A DNA stretch of 64,000 nt from Doryteuthis pealeii. Lineage: Eukaryota > Mollusca > Cephalopoda > Myopsida > Loliginidae. The translations under genes were made by a program, and so were the position numbers. Shown in pieces: positions 1 through 12,561 of this stretch. Position 1 is the stretch's first letter; every line of letters starts with the position of its first letter. Location: contig CM042150.1 in the NCBI GenBank assembly GCA_023376005.1, positions 73,874,131 through 73,938,130 of the forward strand. The letters run 5' to 3'. The notes beneath the pieces were generated by a model. It did no database searches. It saw nothing but the letters and a program-made list of their open reading frames with translations, and had not been told where the DNA came from.

Positions 1-111
1 ATTTCTTTTAATTTACTGATGCACATGAAGTTAATGAAAATTGTTTTTAGCAATTTATTGATACGCATGAAGTTAATGAAAAATTTAACATAAAAATCAT
101 TTCTACCAATT

Positions 112-314
112 GGAGATCCTGGGTATGATGCTAAACTACATCTTGTGGTGAGGTTCTAATTCTGTACCTTCAGGGTGGGAGAGTTTGGAGTACACCTTGC
201 TTGCCATTACTCCCAGGTCCACAGGGTCATCCCATGTATGGGGCAAATAGATCTGTTTATAATAAGTTAATGAAAATTATTTCTACCAATTTATTAATAC
301 ACATGTAGGTAAAA

Positions 315-392
<78 letters not shown>

Positions 393-448
393 ATGAGATT
401 TGGCATTAAATAAACCACAAGGATTGATATACCATTAAAACCCAACCA
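112..448 (+). repeat. Diverged copy of the 500-bp-type retroposon, split by a TA array
   Basis: Bases 117-265 align by eye with 12800-12960: CCTGGGTATGATGCTAAACT, then a GGTGAGGTTC block, a GCCATTACTCCCAGGTCCAC block and a final CAAATAGATCTGTTTATAA. After a (TA)n array the 3' part resumes near 395-440 (CATTAAATAAACCACAAGG, TTGATATACC), matching 13027-13060. The array lies inside the element. The 5' third seen in the 12.6-kb copy is absent here. The family has no protein that I recognise. Confidence 0.6.
319..386. repeat. (TA)n microsatellite
   Basis: About 68 bp of nearly pure TA with one TG interruption. It produces a spurious Tyr-Ile frame on the minus strand. Confidence 0.97.
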
Positions 449-449
449 A

Positions 450-1015
450 CTTATAAGCCCAATATTTGGGGCTGAGCACAACTTTACTATAAACTATAAA
501 CCCAATAAACCCCCTATCACATCAGATACTAATAATAATAGTCATTTACTAAACTTGTTTGCCACAAGGATGTTTTTGTGAATTTTAGGAGTTCATGTAG
601 AGAGTATCTTGAAGGGCAAAAAATTTAAGAGTTCAAATGGTCAATAATTTCATCTATATTTGTTTGTAACTAAATATATCACAATAAATTCTAAAATAAT
701 CACTATAAAAGTTATTAGTGTGAAAATGGATTTTGAAAATATTCACAGAAAACAATACAAATAGAACAAAATTGATATCTATTTTTTATTTTTGTTGCTA
801 ACTTTTTTCAGCAGACATACTTGATAATAACACAATGTTACAAATAAATGGGGAATTTTTTAAAACATTTCTTGCACATGTTTCATTAAGTGAAATGAAT
901 GTAATTTCACCCAAGAAATATGGCTCAGTAGATAAATAAACTTTTAAAGTCAGTTAAATTCATGTTTACATAAGGAGAACACTAGCCCCCTATTTATTTC
1001 AATGGGAACTATAAC
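450..1015. other. AT-rich DNA, no gene recognised
   Basis: I see no open frame, splice pattern or repeat match here beyond low-complexity A/T runs. Confidence 0.5.
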
Positions 1016-1017
1016 AG

Positions 1018-1300
1018 TTATTCAGTTGTGGCATAAGGGTTATTGTCATAGAAAAGGACTACCTGAGTTAAAATTCTGAATGAGGCTGTTTGCTTTTGAT
1101 ATCATGCTAGTACCCTTGGGAAAGGTATGAAACCAACTATTCTCTCTCCAGCTATGGGCAAATAGTAGGCAGGGTGGGCTCTTTTACCTTAGTATGGCAA
1201 CTGGTTCAGGAGAAGGACAACTCTGAATTCAAACCAGTGGTAGGCCTGGAGAGGGATGGGCTCTATTTCTGCCCAAGACACACTACATGATTAACATCAC
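1018..1300 (+). mobile_element. SINE-2 family copy (tRNA-derived type)
   Basis: This is one of five long copies of a SINE family in the window. The others are near 29.3, 33.6, 48.3 and 61.9 kb, with fragments near 42.6, 51.2 and 53.4 kb. The shared order is a tRNA-like head (GCATAAGGGTTATTGTCATAG), then TGAGGCTGTTTGC, then CTTGGGAAAGGTATGAA, CAGCTATGGGCAAATAG, a CAACTGGTTCAGGAGAAGG block and a GGAGAGGGATGGGCTC tail. The B-box region (GAGTTAAAATTCTGAATG) has decayed, whereas the 62-kb copy keeps a clear GTTCAAATCCT. It would have been transcribed by Pol III and mobilised by a LINE. It codes for nothing. Confidence 0.75.
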
Positions 1301-1309
1301 TCATTAAGC

Positions 1310-3640
1310 ATTTTCATCAGTAATGAACAAGAATCATTCTCATAAAAGAATCCCTTCAAAAGTAATGACTCTTATTGTACTATGTTGTCCTACAATGTCA
1401 GGTGCAGATGTTAGTGGTATGGCAGTAGAGGTTGAACTATCTCATCAATAACTTGTAATATATTGCCTTCTCACAAGTACCAACTGTATGAAATAAGAGC
1501 CATTTTGTTCATTTTGGTGGAATGTCTTTTATTACAAGGGGTATCTTTTCGTGAAGTGGAGTGGGGGATCTTTAGAAATATTAGACAGCAACTAATCTCT
1601 TTTTTCACAAGTTTGAAAATATTTTATTCATGTTCTCTTTTCTCTTGTAGAGATGGCATTGTATTAGTCAAATTCATCTTACTATTTATGCATTAGAGAT
1701 TCATCTTTTCTGTTTAATCTCCACCCTACCTCATCCCCACAGAGGCACCCACCTTACTCTCTCCCTCTGACTAATCATGTTTTCTGATACATCTGATGAC
1801 CTCTCTATGTTTTCATTTGTAATTTCCTACCATCAAACAGACCTTGACAGTCAAGGATCAATAAGCTCAGTGACTTTACATTGCATCTGTATAAGTTTTA
1901 TCAAAATTGCTTTCATTTACAACAAGGAGATGTTTAAGATGACTAATTCTTATTTTTATTTAATTTTATCTTTAGTTTTGTTTAATATTCAAAAAGTATT
2001 AAAAATAAGAAAGTGCAGAGCAACATTTTAATATTTTATAAGAACAATTTGGATGCCAAATTGTTTAAATATTGCAGTCATCTTTTTGACAGAACTGCTA
2101 AACTAGTTATAAATCAAAGTTTAAAGGTAAATTTATACTTAAAAATCCCTGACACAGGATCTTAAAATGGCCAAAAATAATTCCAATGGAGCTGAAAGGC
2201 AAAAATCAAAACTCATAAACATTTTGAAAAAATTAATCTTTCACAACTAAACAATAAAGCATTTTCTTTGATTGGCCAATAAAAGCAGTGCATAGCTTAT
2301 TTACTTTAGATTACAAATCCAATTGTTAAATCAATGCTTCATTGGTTTTTCCATGGAACTAAAAAGAAATGTTTCTCTCCTGCAAAGAAATTAGATTAAG
2401 GTTTCCTTGGTTTCCAGACAAAATCAAGGCAAATGGCCTTTGCAACATTTCATTTTTTTCCTTTTTTAACTGGGATGGCCAACTTTAAATGGTTCTATAG
2501 ACACTAATAATTTTGAGTTTAGCTATAAATATAAAACAATATTAATAATTTTATGAGGATATTTAGACAGTCCAGTGCTTATTTTATGAACGATAATTAA
2601 ATCAATATTCTATTAAATATGATATACATTACTTATTGATATTTTACAAAATTACTTTCAAACTTTGTTTTATATTGTATAAAATTACAATTATTTTACT
2701 GTGGGATATAATTTAATGTTCAATAAGTTTTAAAACCGTTAAAATCAGATTGATTTATATAATAGAATTAATATAAGAAAATGAATATAAATAAGATATT
2801 TATATATTATTAGGTCATTTGATTCAGAGTTATTTTACTTTTCTTACATATTTAAAGATGGATAGAAATGAAGTGAAAAATTTCAAAATTCAAAGAGAAT
2901 TATTCTGTTAGGATTATTTTCACCTATTTTTAGAATATAGGAACAGCAGTGGCTCATTTATAGACACTGTGAGACTGCAGCAGTATTTGTTTTATTCTGA
3001 TAAATACTGAAAAAATATATATTCATCTATATTTGTAAAAGATATTTAATACTATTATCAATAATTCTTAAACTTAATGGCTCTTATTTCTAGAAAACCA
3101 AAACCAAACAAAATAATTGTTGTATTTAGACCAATTTTTTGAAGCAACACCTTCACAGATTAATGCCTGAGCCACCATTATATGAGAGTGACTTGACCTT
3201 GGCATTGAAAGTTATAGAGGTAACCATTCATTTGATTCTTTCTACTTTTAGATACAAGACATAAATTCAGAAACATTTCCATCTCTTTTCTTTTTTGCTG
3301 CTTTGTCAAAATTGAATCCTGATAATATAGAATTTGTAGTAAAAAGCTCAAGAACTGCATTAGACTTGTTATATATAGAGTCTTTTCTGCAGTATGTCAG
3401 AATGGTCAAATTCTTTTAGTGTTCAACAATAATCTAATTTTTGTTGATCTATTAATGTTGTATGTATGTTTGACAGGGTGGGGACATGGAAGCTAAGAAA
3501 TTCACTTAAGGGAATCATAACATAAAAATGATTGGGAATTTCTAAAAAATGATCTGAAAGGAAATTTCTAATCTTCTTTTAAGTGGGAAATCTTTGTTCA
3601 TTTATTAAGTGAATGTCTGGAATTTTTCCAACATGTTTAG
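1310..3640. other. AT-rich DNA, no gene recognised
   Basis: Short frames of 60-84 codons (near 1463, 1777 and 3178) have no recognisable domain and AT-driven composition. Nothing here can be called with support. Confidence 0.5.
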
Positions 3641-3648
3641 TTTATTTC

Positions 3649-3650
<2 letters not shown>

Positions 3651-3733
<83 letters not shown>
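3651..3733. repeat. Compound (TA)n(TG)n microsatellite
   Basis: About 44 bp of TA runs directly into about 39 bp of TG. Confidence 0.97.
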
Positions 3734-3734
<1 letters not shown>

Positions 3735-3739
3735 AACAA

Positions 3740-5400
3740 TGCATAGATATGGGAAGAGTGCTATATATTATTGATTGTCATTTTTTCATTTTGCTCTAGA
3801 AATATGTATAAATTCATATTTTCCTTTGGCAAAAACTTCTGAAGGTTTTTTTTTAAATCTTGAAAGTATACTTTCACTGAATACTCTTTTTACCCTGAAA
3901 AACAAAATGTTGAATAAGTCTTACCAAAAGCCCCTTCCCCTATATATACAACTTACATATAACATTTGTTAACAAAAGAGGAATAGTATAAATAAGTTAT
4001 TTCACATCAAAAAAGGATTTTCAATTTTTTGGTTATGAATAATATAATACAAATCACTAGAGACAATGTTCAATCTCTGATTTACAATCTATATATGATA
4101 TCTATTTAGAAAGCAATGATAATTATTGTGCTAATAATCTTTATTATAAACTTAATTAGAGATTAACTTTATCTGCTTGAAAATTATTCCCTGGGGAAAA
4201 CCACATACCTTTCCTGAAAAGAGTGTTGTAAGTCTTCATCTGACACTGCCTTCAGTTAGTTTGTCTCAATCTGTTGCATGCTTTCAACAGTTCCCAAAAA
4301 ACAACCACAGAGCTGAGTTTTTGATTTTGTGGAACAGGAAATAGTGAACAGGATGAAGATCAAAGAAATAAAAGGGAATTGGTACCTGAAGGAATAAACT
4401 TTTTGTCCAAACACTCATTCACAGAAAATGCAGAGTTAACAGGGGGCTTGATATTCTTGTAATCATCCAAGATTACTTGATTGAACATGAATTTGGAGAG
4501 GCAAACATGAACTGATTTTTTTTACACATGTTGAAGGTCCACATTGACCATCTGATCTTCAATTAGGGTTGCCAATCTGAAAAATAATATCACTTTCTAG
4601 ACAACACTTTGTGATTAAGACAACAGAATTTGTATTGAAATGCAGGTTTTAACATCATAAAACAATCTTTTGAAATCTGATGATGAACTGTTGAAAGATG
4701 ACAGGAGGTGACTAAACAAGTCATATGAAGGGATCAGACACACGTGCACACACACACATATATATAATTATTATTATTATTACTGCTTTGTGGTAATGAT
4801 AAAGAGATTATAAAAGAATTCATGACTCTTTGGTTAATTTAATGAGCATAGAGAATATCCATTTATAATAATATGAAAGTCTTTGTGTGGCTGTAAGTCT
4901 GCTAATGAATCATAATGGTACTTTGAATAAGTCCATTAGTATTGAAAATGTGCAAGAACAAATAAGCACCATAGCTAACCTTTTCCAAGCAAAAGTCATT
5001 CAGACATTTTTGTTTTATTTTTTGTACCTTTGCTGCCAAGAGGAATATTTTCGTGATTGCCTCCAGCTTTTTCTATAACCCAAAACCATTTTCAAACTGA
5101 ATGACTTGTTCTCACAATAAATCAAAAGCTATTAGTGCAGCACAGGATATCAATGGATTATATGTCAACAGAACAATCAAGATTAATAAACAATAATCCA
5201 ATTCTATGCTACATAGATTAACTGTACAGGATTAAGTCAAAAGCTTTCAGTACTACAGCCTGGTGTCTCCTGACAGCTAAGAAGGGAAGAGCTATAGAAA
5301 TGAAGTGAAAAGTTATTCTATTTGGGAATGCAGAATCAAAGTATAAGTATTCTAATTTAGATTTGTACAACTGAAGAGAGGAGTTTCTGCAAGATTAAAC
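3740..5400. other. AT-rich DNA with a small CA/TA/TTA array, no gene recognised
   Basis: The only structured sequence is 4737-4782, a short CA, then TA, then ATT run. The small frames near 3775 and 4887 show no family features. Confidence 0.5.
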
Positions 5401-5410
5401 ATCTAAACAA

Positions 5411-5590
5411 TATACACAGAAGAACAATGCGACCATATGACCTTTAGGCACCCCTTTTTGATCTCGATTCAGAAGGACAGGTTTCATATACACAGAAGAA
5501 CAATGGGACCATATGACCTTTAGGCACCCCTTTTTGATCTCGATTTAGAAGGACATGTTTCATATACACAGAACAACAATGACACAAGAA
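5411..5590. repeat. 76-bp tandem repeat, about 2.3 copies
   Basis: The word TATACACAGA recurs at 5411, 5487 and 5563, giving an exact 76-bp period. The first two units are nearly identical (for example GACCATATGACC and CACCCCTTTTTGATCTCG in both). The third breaks off after about 20 bp. Confidence 0.93.
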
Positions 5591-5599
5591 TAACTAAGC

Positions 5600-6725
5600 A
5601 GATTAATTCACAATTGAAAATGATGACACCAACAATTTATTTATGTTTTAGAGAAATTTGTTACCAAGAAATTATGCAAAACAAATACATTTTGATTTAA
5701 TATTTCTTTAACTTATTCCCTTTGATAATACCAGGTGAGGGAGGGGCTCACAATACCTGTAACCAAGGGGCATACAAAGCCTTAATCCAGTTCTGTGGAT
5801 TATATGTAAAATATTATGTCAAGAAAATGGTGACTGAAAAAGTTTCTGGCCAATAAGGATTCTGATCAGTTATATGATTAGTTTATGAAATCAGCAGAAT
5901 TTACATTGAGAATTTATGTTTAAATTTCCTTGTAAAATAATTAGTTAATCCAAGATTATATTTTGAGGAAATATGGTACGTTTCTATATTTCATTATATT
6001 TTTTTCTGTCTGTCATCACAAGGTTCAGACAGTGAGAGCTTTGATCACTAATTTTTCCAAGCTTATTTACTAAAAGCAGCTTGAAACATGTTTTTAGCAT
6101 ATTTTTGGAAAATTTAAAATTTTAAAGTTTTTCGAGAGCGGTTTGATTTACAGAATAAGTATAATGCAAAACTGAACCCTTACTTTGTATCTCTTTGTGG
6201 TATACTAAGAAACGGAAGCACCGTTTCTACCATTGTTTTTGTTATGAAACGTAAGTACTGTTTCAACCATCTTGTTGAGTTGCAAATAAAAGGCAGAAGT
6301 GATCACTTCTCGTAGTTAACATCAACTGGACTATCATCTTATTATTTTTCTAAGCGCATTACAACACTCTTGGGTTTGATAAACAGAATCTTTATAATTT
6401 TATCTCACCGTATATTTGAAAATTTCCATCACCAGAAACCAAAGTTAGGACTTTATTTTCCTTTGTCTTTTTTCCTTATTATGTTGGATTTCATTTTCTA
6501 TTAGAATAAAAAACAACAAAGATGAGGAAATGTTTCTGTCTAGTAGAAAATAAAGGACAATAAAACCTATCAAATAAAATTCAAACAAAAATTGTGTTTA
6601 TATTTTTAGAACAATCAATGACCAACAGGGAACAATAAATGTGAATATTTTGAGGATGTTCATAAAATTATATTTCAATGTTTATTGCTGTAATGAGATG
6701 GATAAATCTATGATCAGATTATAAG
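5600..6725. other. AT-rich DNA, no gene recognised
   Basis: No open frame of note. A few CpG-containing words occur around 6130-6320 but no family match could be made. Confidence 0.5.
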
Positions 6726-6729
6726 TAAA

Positions 6730-6969
6730 GTCATCAGAGTAGCTTAAAGACAGTATCAGACAGACAGCAAGGGAGTCTATCCCCTTTTCACAAGTGCTAG
6801 ACCAAGGAGATTGTTTTTGCATCTGAGTTGGAGCGCCACACTTACCATCAATTCCTTACTTTACTGCACAGATCTCTGTGCTACTCATATGCTGAGTTGG
6901 TAAGGGCCAGTATCAAACCAGGAACCTTGTGGTTCGTAGTCGGACATTCTACCGAATTCTACCAGCCCT
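6730..6969 (-). mobile_element. SINE-1 family copy (tRNA-derived)
   Basis: Read on the minus strand it has a tRNA-like head with a decayed A box (TAGAATTCGGTAGAATG) and a B-box-like GGTTTGATACT. A central block follows (GTGGCGCTCC, CTTGGTCTAGCACTTGTG, AAAAGGGGATAGACTCCC) and the end reads GTCTGTCTGATACTG. It shares this order with copies at 22.34 and 38.5 kb. SINEs with tRNA heads (OK, OR1, OR2) are known from octopus, but I cannot say which family this is. Confidence 0.85.
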
Positions 6970-8285
6970 TAACAAGAATGAATTACTGATTTTCTCCTAA
7001 ATATCTTCACTAAGATATGATTCAATAAATATTCATATCATAATTAAAATCTATAATCTCTTATTGATGTTAAAGAAGGTTCTATTTAGGTCTTCCCTAA
7101 TAACTAGATTAAAATGTCTCCTGTTGGGCTGGTTAACATCAAGTTAAATTGAATTAGAATATGTTTAGTGTTTCACTAGATTAATTTATTGGGTTTAAAC
7201 TCTTGTCTTTTTGGAGAGGGCATAATAATTCAGTTCAGATGTGTTGAGTTGAACTAATGAGCTAACCTAAATAATTTGGCTTCTTCAAACATTATACTTA
7301 AATGAAAATATATTTTTATGTTTGGTTTCAATAAACAGTTCATTTTGAAATTTGTTTCTGCTTCTTTTCACTAATTAGTTGCGTTAAGTTGTTTGCATAA
7401 TTAATGGAAGAAGATTAAAATTAATTTATGTTATTGCTAAAATTATGTGAACCAAAATTATTATTGGTTTAATTGGAGAAATTATTTCAGTATGCTGGAA
7501 TTTATATTAATAATTAGAAAACGTTTGTTTGTCTGTCATCTATAGATAACCAAATGGGTTGAAGTGGAACTAGCAGAGTATACCAAAGGGAATTTTTAAC
7601 ATTTAAAAAAATGTTTTTCTTAGGAAAAGAGATTTCTCATAAATAGGGTATTTTTATTAATAAAGTTTCGCCTGCTAAATGACTTTAATTCCATGTTGTG
7701 TTTGTTGTTAAGTAAACATTAGTCAGTCTCTGGTTTTAATTGAAATTGTCTAAGACTTGGGTCAGCTCCACAAAGGAAAATAAAATAAAACAAACTCTAG
7801 AATATACACATATTGAAGTTTTTATTTATTTTTATGGCTTATCCTGGTGGTGATGGGGGTATGTAACAATTTGCTTTTCAGTCTAAGTGAGTGGACTCTA
7901 ACTCTGCTATGTTCTTCTCATGATGAACTACAGTAGACGGTGGACAGAAGAGGGACCCCAAGCCGGACCCAACAGCTAAGTCCAGTGGCTAACCCAACCA
8001 ACACTACCCTGGGTCACCACTGATCTGTTCTACTCCTGATAGTTCCCTCGAATATAAAGGTTATGGGGTCCTGACTTTTGGGGGAAAAAGACCCCTTCCC
8101 TCTTTTGTGTATCTTCAAAAACTAAAATATCTTAAAAAAGATATCTTTTCTACTGTCTCCTGGCTGACTAGAACCGAAAAATTCAGTTTAAACACAAAAA
8201 AACTAACCCTTTCATCCCCATCATAAAATCCTCTTCGTTTTATTTTATTATCAATTAAAATCTTCCAACCTCATTAACTTGTTGA
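6970..8285. other. AT-rich DNA with one GC-richer island, no gene recognised
   Basis: 7040-7570 is rich in TAAT and ATTA words. 7840-8100 is GC-richer (GACCCCAAGCCGGACCC and similar) and may be an unplaced dispersed repeat, since no second copy is visible in the window. No coding signal. Confidence 0.45.
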
Positions 8286-8290
8286 TGCTA

Positions 8291-8292
<2 letters not shown>

Positions 8293-8371
<79 letters not shown>
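8293..8371. repeat. Compound (CA)n(TA)n microsatellite
   Basis: CA to about 8325, then TA to 8371. It is followed to about 8490 by an imperfect CATA/CACA-rich degenerate continuation. Confidence 0.96.
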
Positions 8372-8374
<3 letters not shown>

Positions 8375-8825
8375 CCTATATCCACACACTCATACAGATA
8401 TTCTCTCATCTACATGCATATGCATACATATACACTATACCCATATGCATACATATAGACATGCTTGCACCTACACATATATACATTATTGCACCTGAAT
8501 ATGTGCACCCAACGATAGAAGAACTTAAAATATCACAGGAAATCCATGTTATTACAAGACATAACTAATATGTAATTTAAATTTTCAAATTTCAAAAGAA
8601 ATTAGTGAATTTTGTAAATTTTTCAAATTTAATTAAATATCATTAATTAGGTTTATAGTTAGAAATATAATATGTTCTATTTGATTGAAAGTAGGAAGTT
8701 AACTGGAAAAAGTTTTCAATATTTTGTTCAATAAAGCTACTGTCTCGTAACAATTGTGCAGATCATAGCCAGAAGTATATAAGCAGGAAGGCCAACCCTG
8801 AGTACTCCATTTTAATGTGTTGAAT

Positions 8826-9850
8826 GTTGCAGTTGTGAGCAAGAAGAAATATTTAAATGATTTTGATAAAGGTCAAAATAATATGGCCAAATGACAAGGT
8901 TAGAGAATTTCTAAACAGTTTATGGGGTATTCATGTTCAGTTGTAGTGAGTATCTATTGACAATGGCACAAAAGAAGAAAAAATACCAATTGCTAACAAG
9001 GCATTGGACAGCCAAGACTTATTGATACGAGAAGTGGATAAAGGTTTATGTTCGATACCAACAGAAGGGCTACGGTGGCATAAATTTCTGATATCTTTAA
9101 TTAAAGCAAAAGAAGAAATGTACCATAACACACGATATATCGATATGCAGTTGCATAACTACAGGCACTTCAAAGTACCCACGCTAATGAATGTACATCC
9201 CTGTAAATGGGAATGCAAGGGTCAAAACTGGACCTTTTATGAATGGAAAAAGATTGCTTGCCTGGTCTGATGCGTCTTGCTTTCTCTCGAATAATCTATG
9301 CATCAGAGGATGTATATGTCATTATCCTGGGAAGCTATAATAGCAGGAAGCACCATAAAAAGAAGGAAAAAATGGTTGGATATAGTGATAATTTAGGAAA
9401 TGTGTTCTAGGGAACATTGAATCCTATCATTAGGCGAACCGCTTTCTTCAATATCAGTGAAAAACGTTGTACATTCCTTGAGGCAACAATTTTCTATGAT
9501 AGCACTGACATCTTTCAACAATAATATTTGCGTAGGTTGTATGGGAAAGGTCTCAAGAGCAGGGAGAAGACTTCATTGTGTTGCTCCATCTACATATCAA
9601 CTGAGACCTTATGTGATGTGTTGGACAAATAAGGCCACACTGCAAAACGTTTAACATGTAATTTACAACAGTTAAAGAGTATGCTGATAAAATTGTGACA
9701 CCAGATTTCAGATGAAACTTTAGAGGTGTTGTAGAACACATTAAAAGAGATGGGCTATTCCTACCCAAGATATGCTTCATCAAACCAGGTTTCATCGCCA
9801 GTGATAATGATAGGAGTGCATGCCTGATAGAGTAACAGTTGTTTTGAGCA
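8826..9850 (+). pseudogene. Tc1/mariner-superfamily transposase relic
   Basis: Fragments of a Tc1-like transposase appear in the right order across shifting frames: KKKYLNDFDKGQ near 8840 and VVVSIY near 8940 (helix-turn-helix region), GQPRLID near 9008, QNWTFYEWKKI near 9223-9255, a WSDAS-like block at 9260, FYDSTDIFQQ near 9495, and VKEYADKIVTPDF near 9675-9710. In the family, SDES and FQQDN carry the first two catalytic acidic residues. Here the codon after FQQ is a stop, and the preceding region has several stops and frameshifts, so the gene is dead. The only long in-frame piece is 9004-9270. I did not find terminal inverted repeats. A MITE begins directly downstream. Confidence 0.8.
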
Positions 9851-9895
9851 TATATGAAACACTAACATCAGTCTTGTCATATATATATATATATA

Positions 9896-10134
9896 GTTGT
9901 AGAAATTTTTTTTCTCTCTACCACGGTTCAAGGTAAACCTTCAAATTTATCCATGTTCTTGGTTTCTTGGATATTCGTACTGAGAGTGTGCTCGACACCT
10001 GGGATTTTGATGAATCAATCCCAGGTGTCGAGCACACTCTCAGTACGAATATCCAAGAAACCATAAATTTGTTCTGAGGAAGGTTTACCTTGAACGCCGA
10101 AACCGTGGTAGAGATAAAAACTTTTTTCTACAAC
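9896..10134. mobile_element. 239-bp foldback MITE (Tc1/mariner type, TA flanks)
   Basis: The two halves are long inverted copies. The left arm is about 9896-10010 and the right arm about 10020-10134. The outer ends are GTTGTAGAAA and TTTCTACAAC, and TA flanks the element on both sides (9894-9895 and 10135-10136). The inner arms from GGTTTCTTGGATATTCGTAC to CACCTGGGAT are perfectly complementary over more than 40 bp around a short loop (TTTGATGAATCA region). The outer arms share CTCTACCACGG and AAGGTAAACCTTC with small indels. It has no coding capacity and would have relied on a transposase in trans. A TA array lies immediately to its left. Confidence 0.92.
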
Positions 10135-10228
10135 TATAAATGCTCTATATTTTACGAAATATATTGAGCATTTTTTGGATTAACTACTTATGCTACTACA
10201 ATGAAAACGTAATAGTAACTTTTTGATG

Positions 10229-10230
<2 letters not shown>

Positions 10231-10295
<65 letters not shown>
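10231..10295. repeat. (TA)n microsatellite
   Basis: About 65 bp of pure TA. Confidence 0.97.
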
Positions 10296-10296
<1 letters not shown>

Positions 10297-10299
10297 TAA

Positions 10300-12560
10300 A
10301 AGTAATGGTTGAATACTTTTAACTGCATCCGATTTTGAACAATGCTATAACATATAGTTTAGACTGAATATGACACGTGTGTGCGGCTAAAATTATTTCA
10401 ATGTGTGTGCTTTTTCATAACATGCTGGTTAATGATAAACATTTAAAATTCATTCAATCATATTCAATCTAAATTATATGTTGACCAATTATGTAATAGC
10501 ATTTTTCAAAATGAGATGTACTTAAAAGTATTTGAGCATTACTTTGAATTTTATTTTATTTTATAATATACAAAATATCATTTAAAGCTACTGATTTAAT
10601 AATATCTAACATATTTCTTTTCCTTTATGACTACCGGTCAATAATTGAGCAGAGAGGGGACACAAGCCATCAATACACCCGACACCCGGAAAGATTGCGT
10701 TTTATGCTTGTTGAAATTTTAAACAGAAATTACGCATATAAAATTTTCCGCCAACAATTTCGTACATACGGTGTTTTTTTTTTTTAAGCAGCAGAAAAAG
10801 GGAGGTTTCATTCTAGCTGCTGAAAAGCATTTTTTAAAAAGTTGCCTGATCCCCCACTATGATTAAAAGTGCTTCGAGGATCATATTTCTTCTATTTCCT
10901 ACACAGGATATGAGTTTTACCACTGGATTAAAGTGTGTTGAATTGCTTTTGTTCAAAATCAAGGCATAGGAACATATTTCCGGTGTCCGGGCTACATGTT
11001 TAGCAAACTTTGTGGTTCATCGATTGAGACCAATAGAATTTTATGGCTTTTTGGTTTAAATTGCTTTTAATACCTTTAACGCTTATATATTTAAAAATTG
11101 TTAACCACAATAGATTAATTAAGGATGAGGTTTTAATGTCTCCATTGCTCACAAGGGGTGGGTATTGGAACTAACCGATATACAGATAGGCAGGACTGTC
11201 GAATTAAAGGAAAAGTGTACAAATTTGTATGAATTGCGGGCGTCCAATGATAATTTAATGTCATGGTCATCGATATGTATGTATTCTTAATACGCTAAAA
11301 GACGCTGGGTGTGAAAAAAGGAGTTAGTATTCGCTAATCATTCTCGATGAAGAAATTGTTAAATATGTGTGTGGCTTCTGTGGAATATGAATGGCAAATG
11401 ACAACGTGGGTCTTGATTGTTGCATATTGACAGGTATAGCCAGAGAGATAACTCTCCTCTTTATATTAGCCACGTTATCGACGCTTCTTCTTGGCCTTTT
11501 CTCACATTCTCTTTTTTGATCTGTCTGCCATGCCTCCAATTCACGTGTATATATATGATTTTTTTCTCTAAAATTCGACTTTAGGAAAGTCAAATTTGCT
11601 ATGACTGAGCAAAAGATTATGATGATATGACAATACGATGTGATTATAGATATGACCAATGATTGATAGACAGGGAATAGACATGAAGAAGTGAAGTTGG
11701 AAAACAGTCACCCGATGAGTTTGTCGCCCTCTCCCTATTTTAGCTATTTTTGAGAAACTGTCAATGCGAAACTTTTGTCGAGAATGAGAGATGTCAAAAA
11801 AAAAAAAAAATTATGAATGACATTCGCAAAATGTGGCAAACCGTTTTATCCTATGAGTCAACATTTCATTACACGTGGTATTTCGATTTCTTTTATTTGG
11901 CGGCTTTCTCCATTTGACCTTTAGTTCCAACGTCTGTTGTTTTTTATTTGACCTCTGCTATTATCACCGTAAATGTTTACGTGTATCAATTACCATTAAC
12001 CTGTATTTTCATTTCACTTTTGCCTCTCATGATAATGGGTCGGATTCACAACAATATCTCAAATTATAAAACCCCTACCCTTGATCAAGGCTGGCACGTA
12101 CTACTTCTGGACCCTCTGATCAGGCGTGAGGTAAGCCTGTGCTTAGAGCTCCGGCAAAGCAGGTTTCATGCGGTTTATAAGAATATTGCTTCATAGAAAT
12201 GGACATGTTGTAAAATGGGGGCTTCAAATCATAGATTCACTCTAGCACAGACCCTGAATACATGCTCTTCAAGATATATTAATTTTTAAACGTCTATCCT
12301 GTCTATATCTTAAACAAAACATGTATACGCATAATAGATTACATATGTAATATCATTTTGCACCCTTTTTTTTCTTTTTTACTGATGTTACTACTTTTCG
12401 ACTTAGACAAAAATTTGACCTTAAATAATCGATTTAATTAATTTTAATTCGTTTTTAAAATGAAAATGAGCCAACATTTTGGCAGTACCTAGATCAACAA
12501 TGCAACATTTTTGGCATTCTTCTCTTCATGTGAAGCATCATCATTGTCATCCATATATGA
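10300..12560. other. Mixed-composition DNA with more CpG, no gene recognised
   Basis: CpG words become frequent from about 10640. A minus-strand frame at 11324-11659 (111 codons) has no recognisable domain and mixed composition. Near-inverted CCGGACACC-type words at about 10668-10690 and 10978-10993 may be the ends of a decayed element. A poly-A run sits at 11796-11811. Confidence 0.4.
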
Positions 12561-12561
12561 T

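Noticed and set aside
257..481. 74-codon minus-strand frame with a long Tyr-Ile run
   Set aside because: The run is translation of a (TA)n array. The same applies to the frames at 24593-24904, 28246-28470 and 58221-58520.
11324..11659. 111-codon minus frame
   Set aside because: No recognisable domain or splice context, and the length is within what chance gives in 64 kb.
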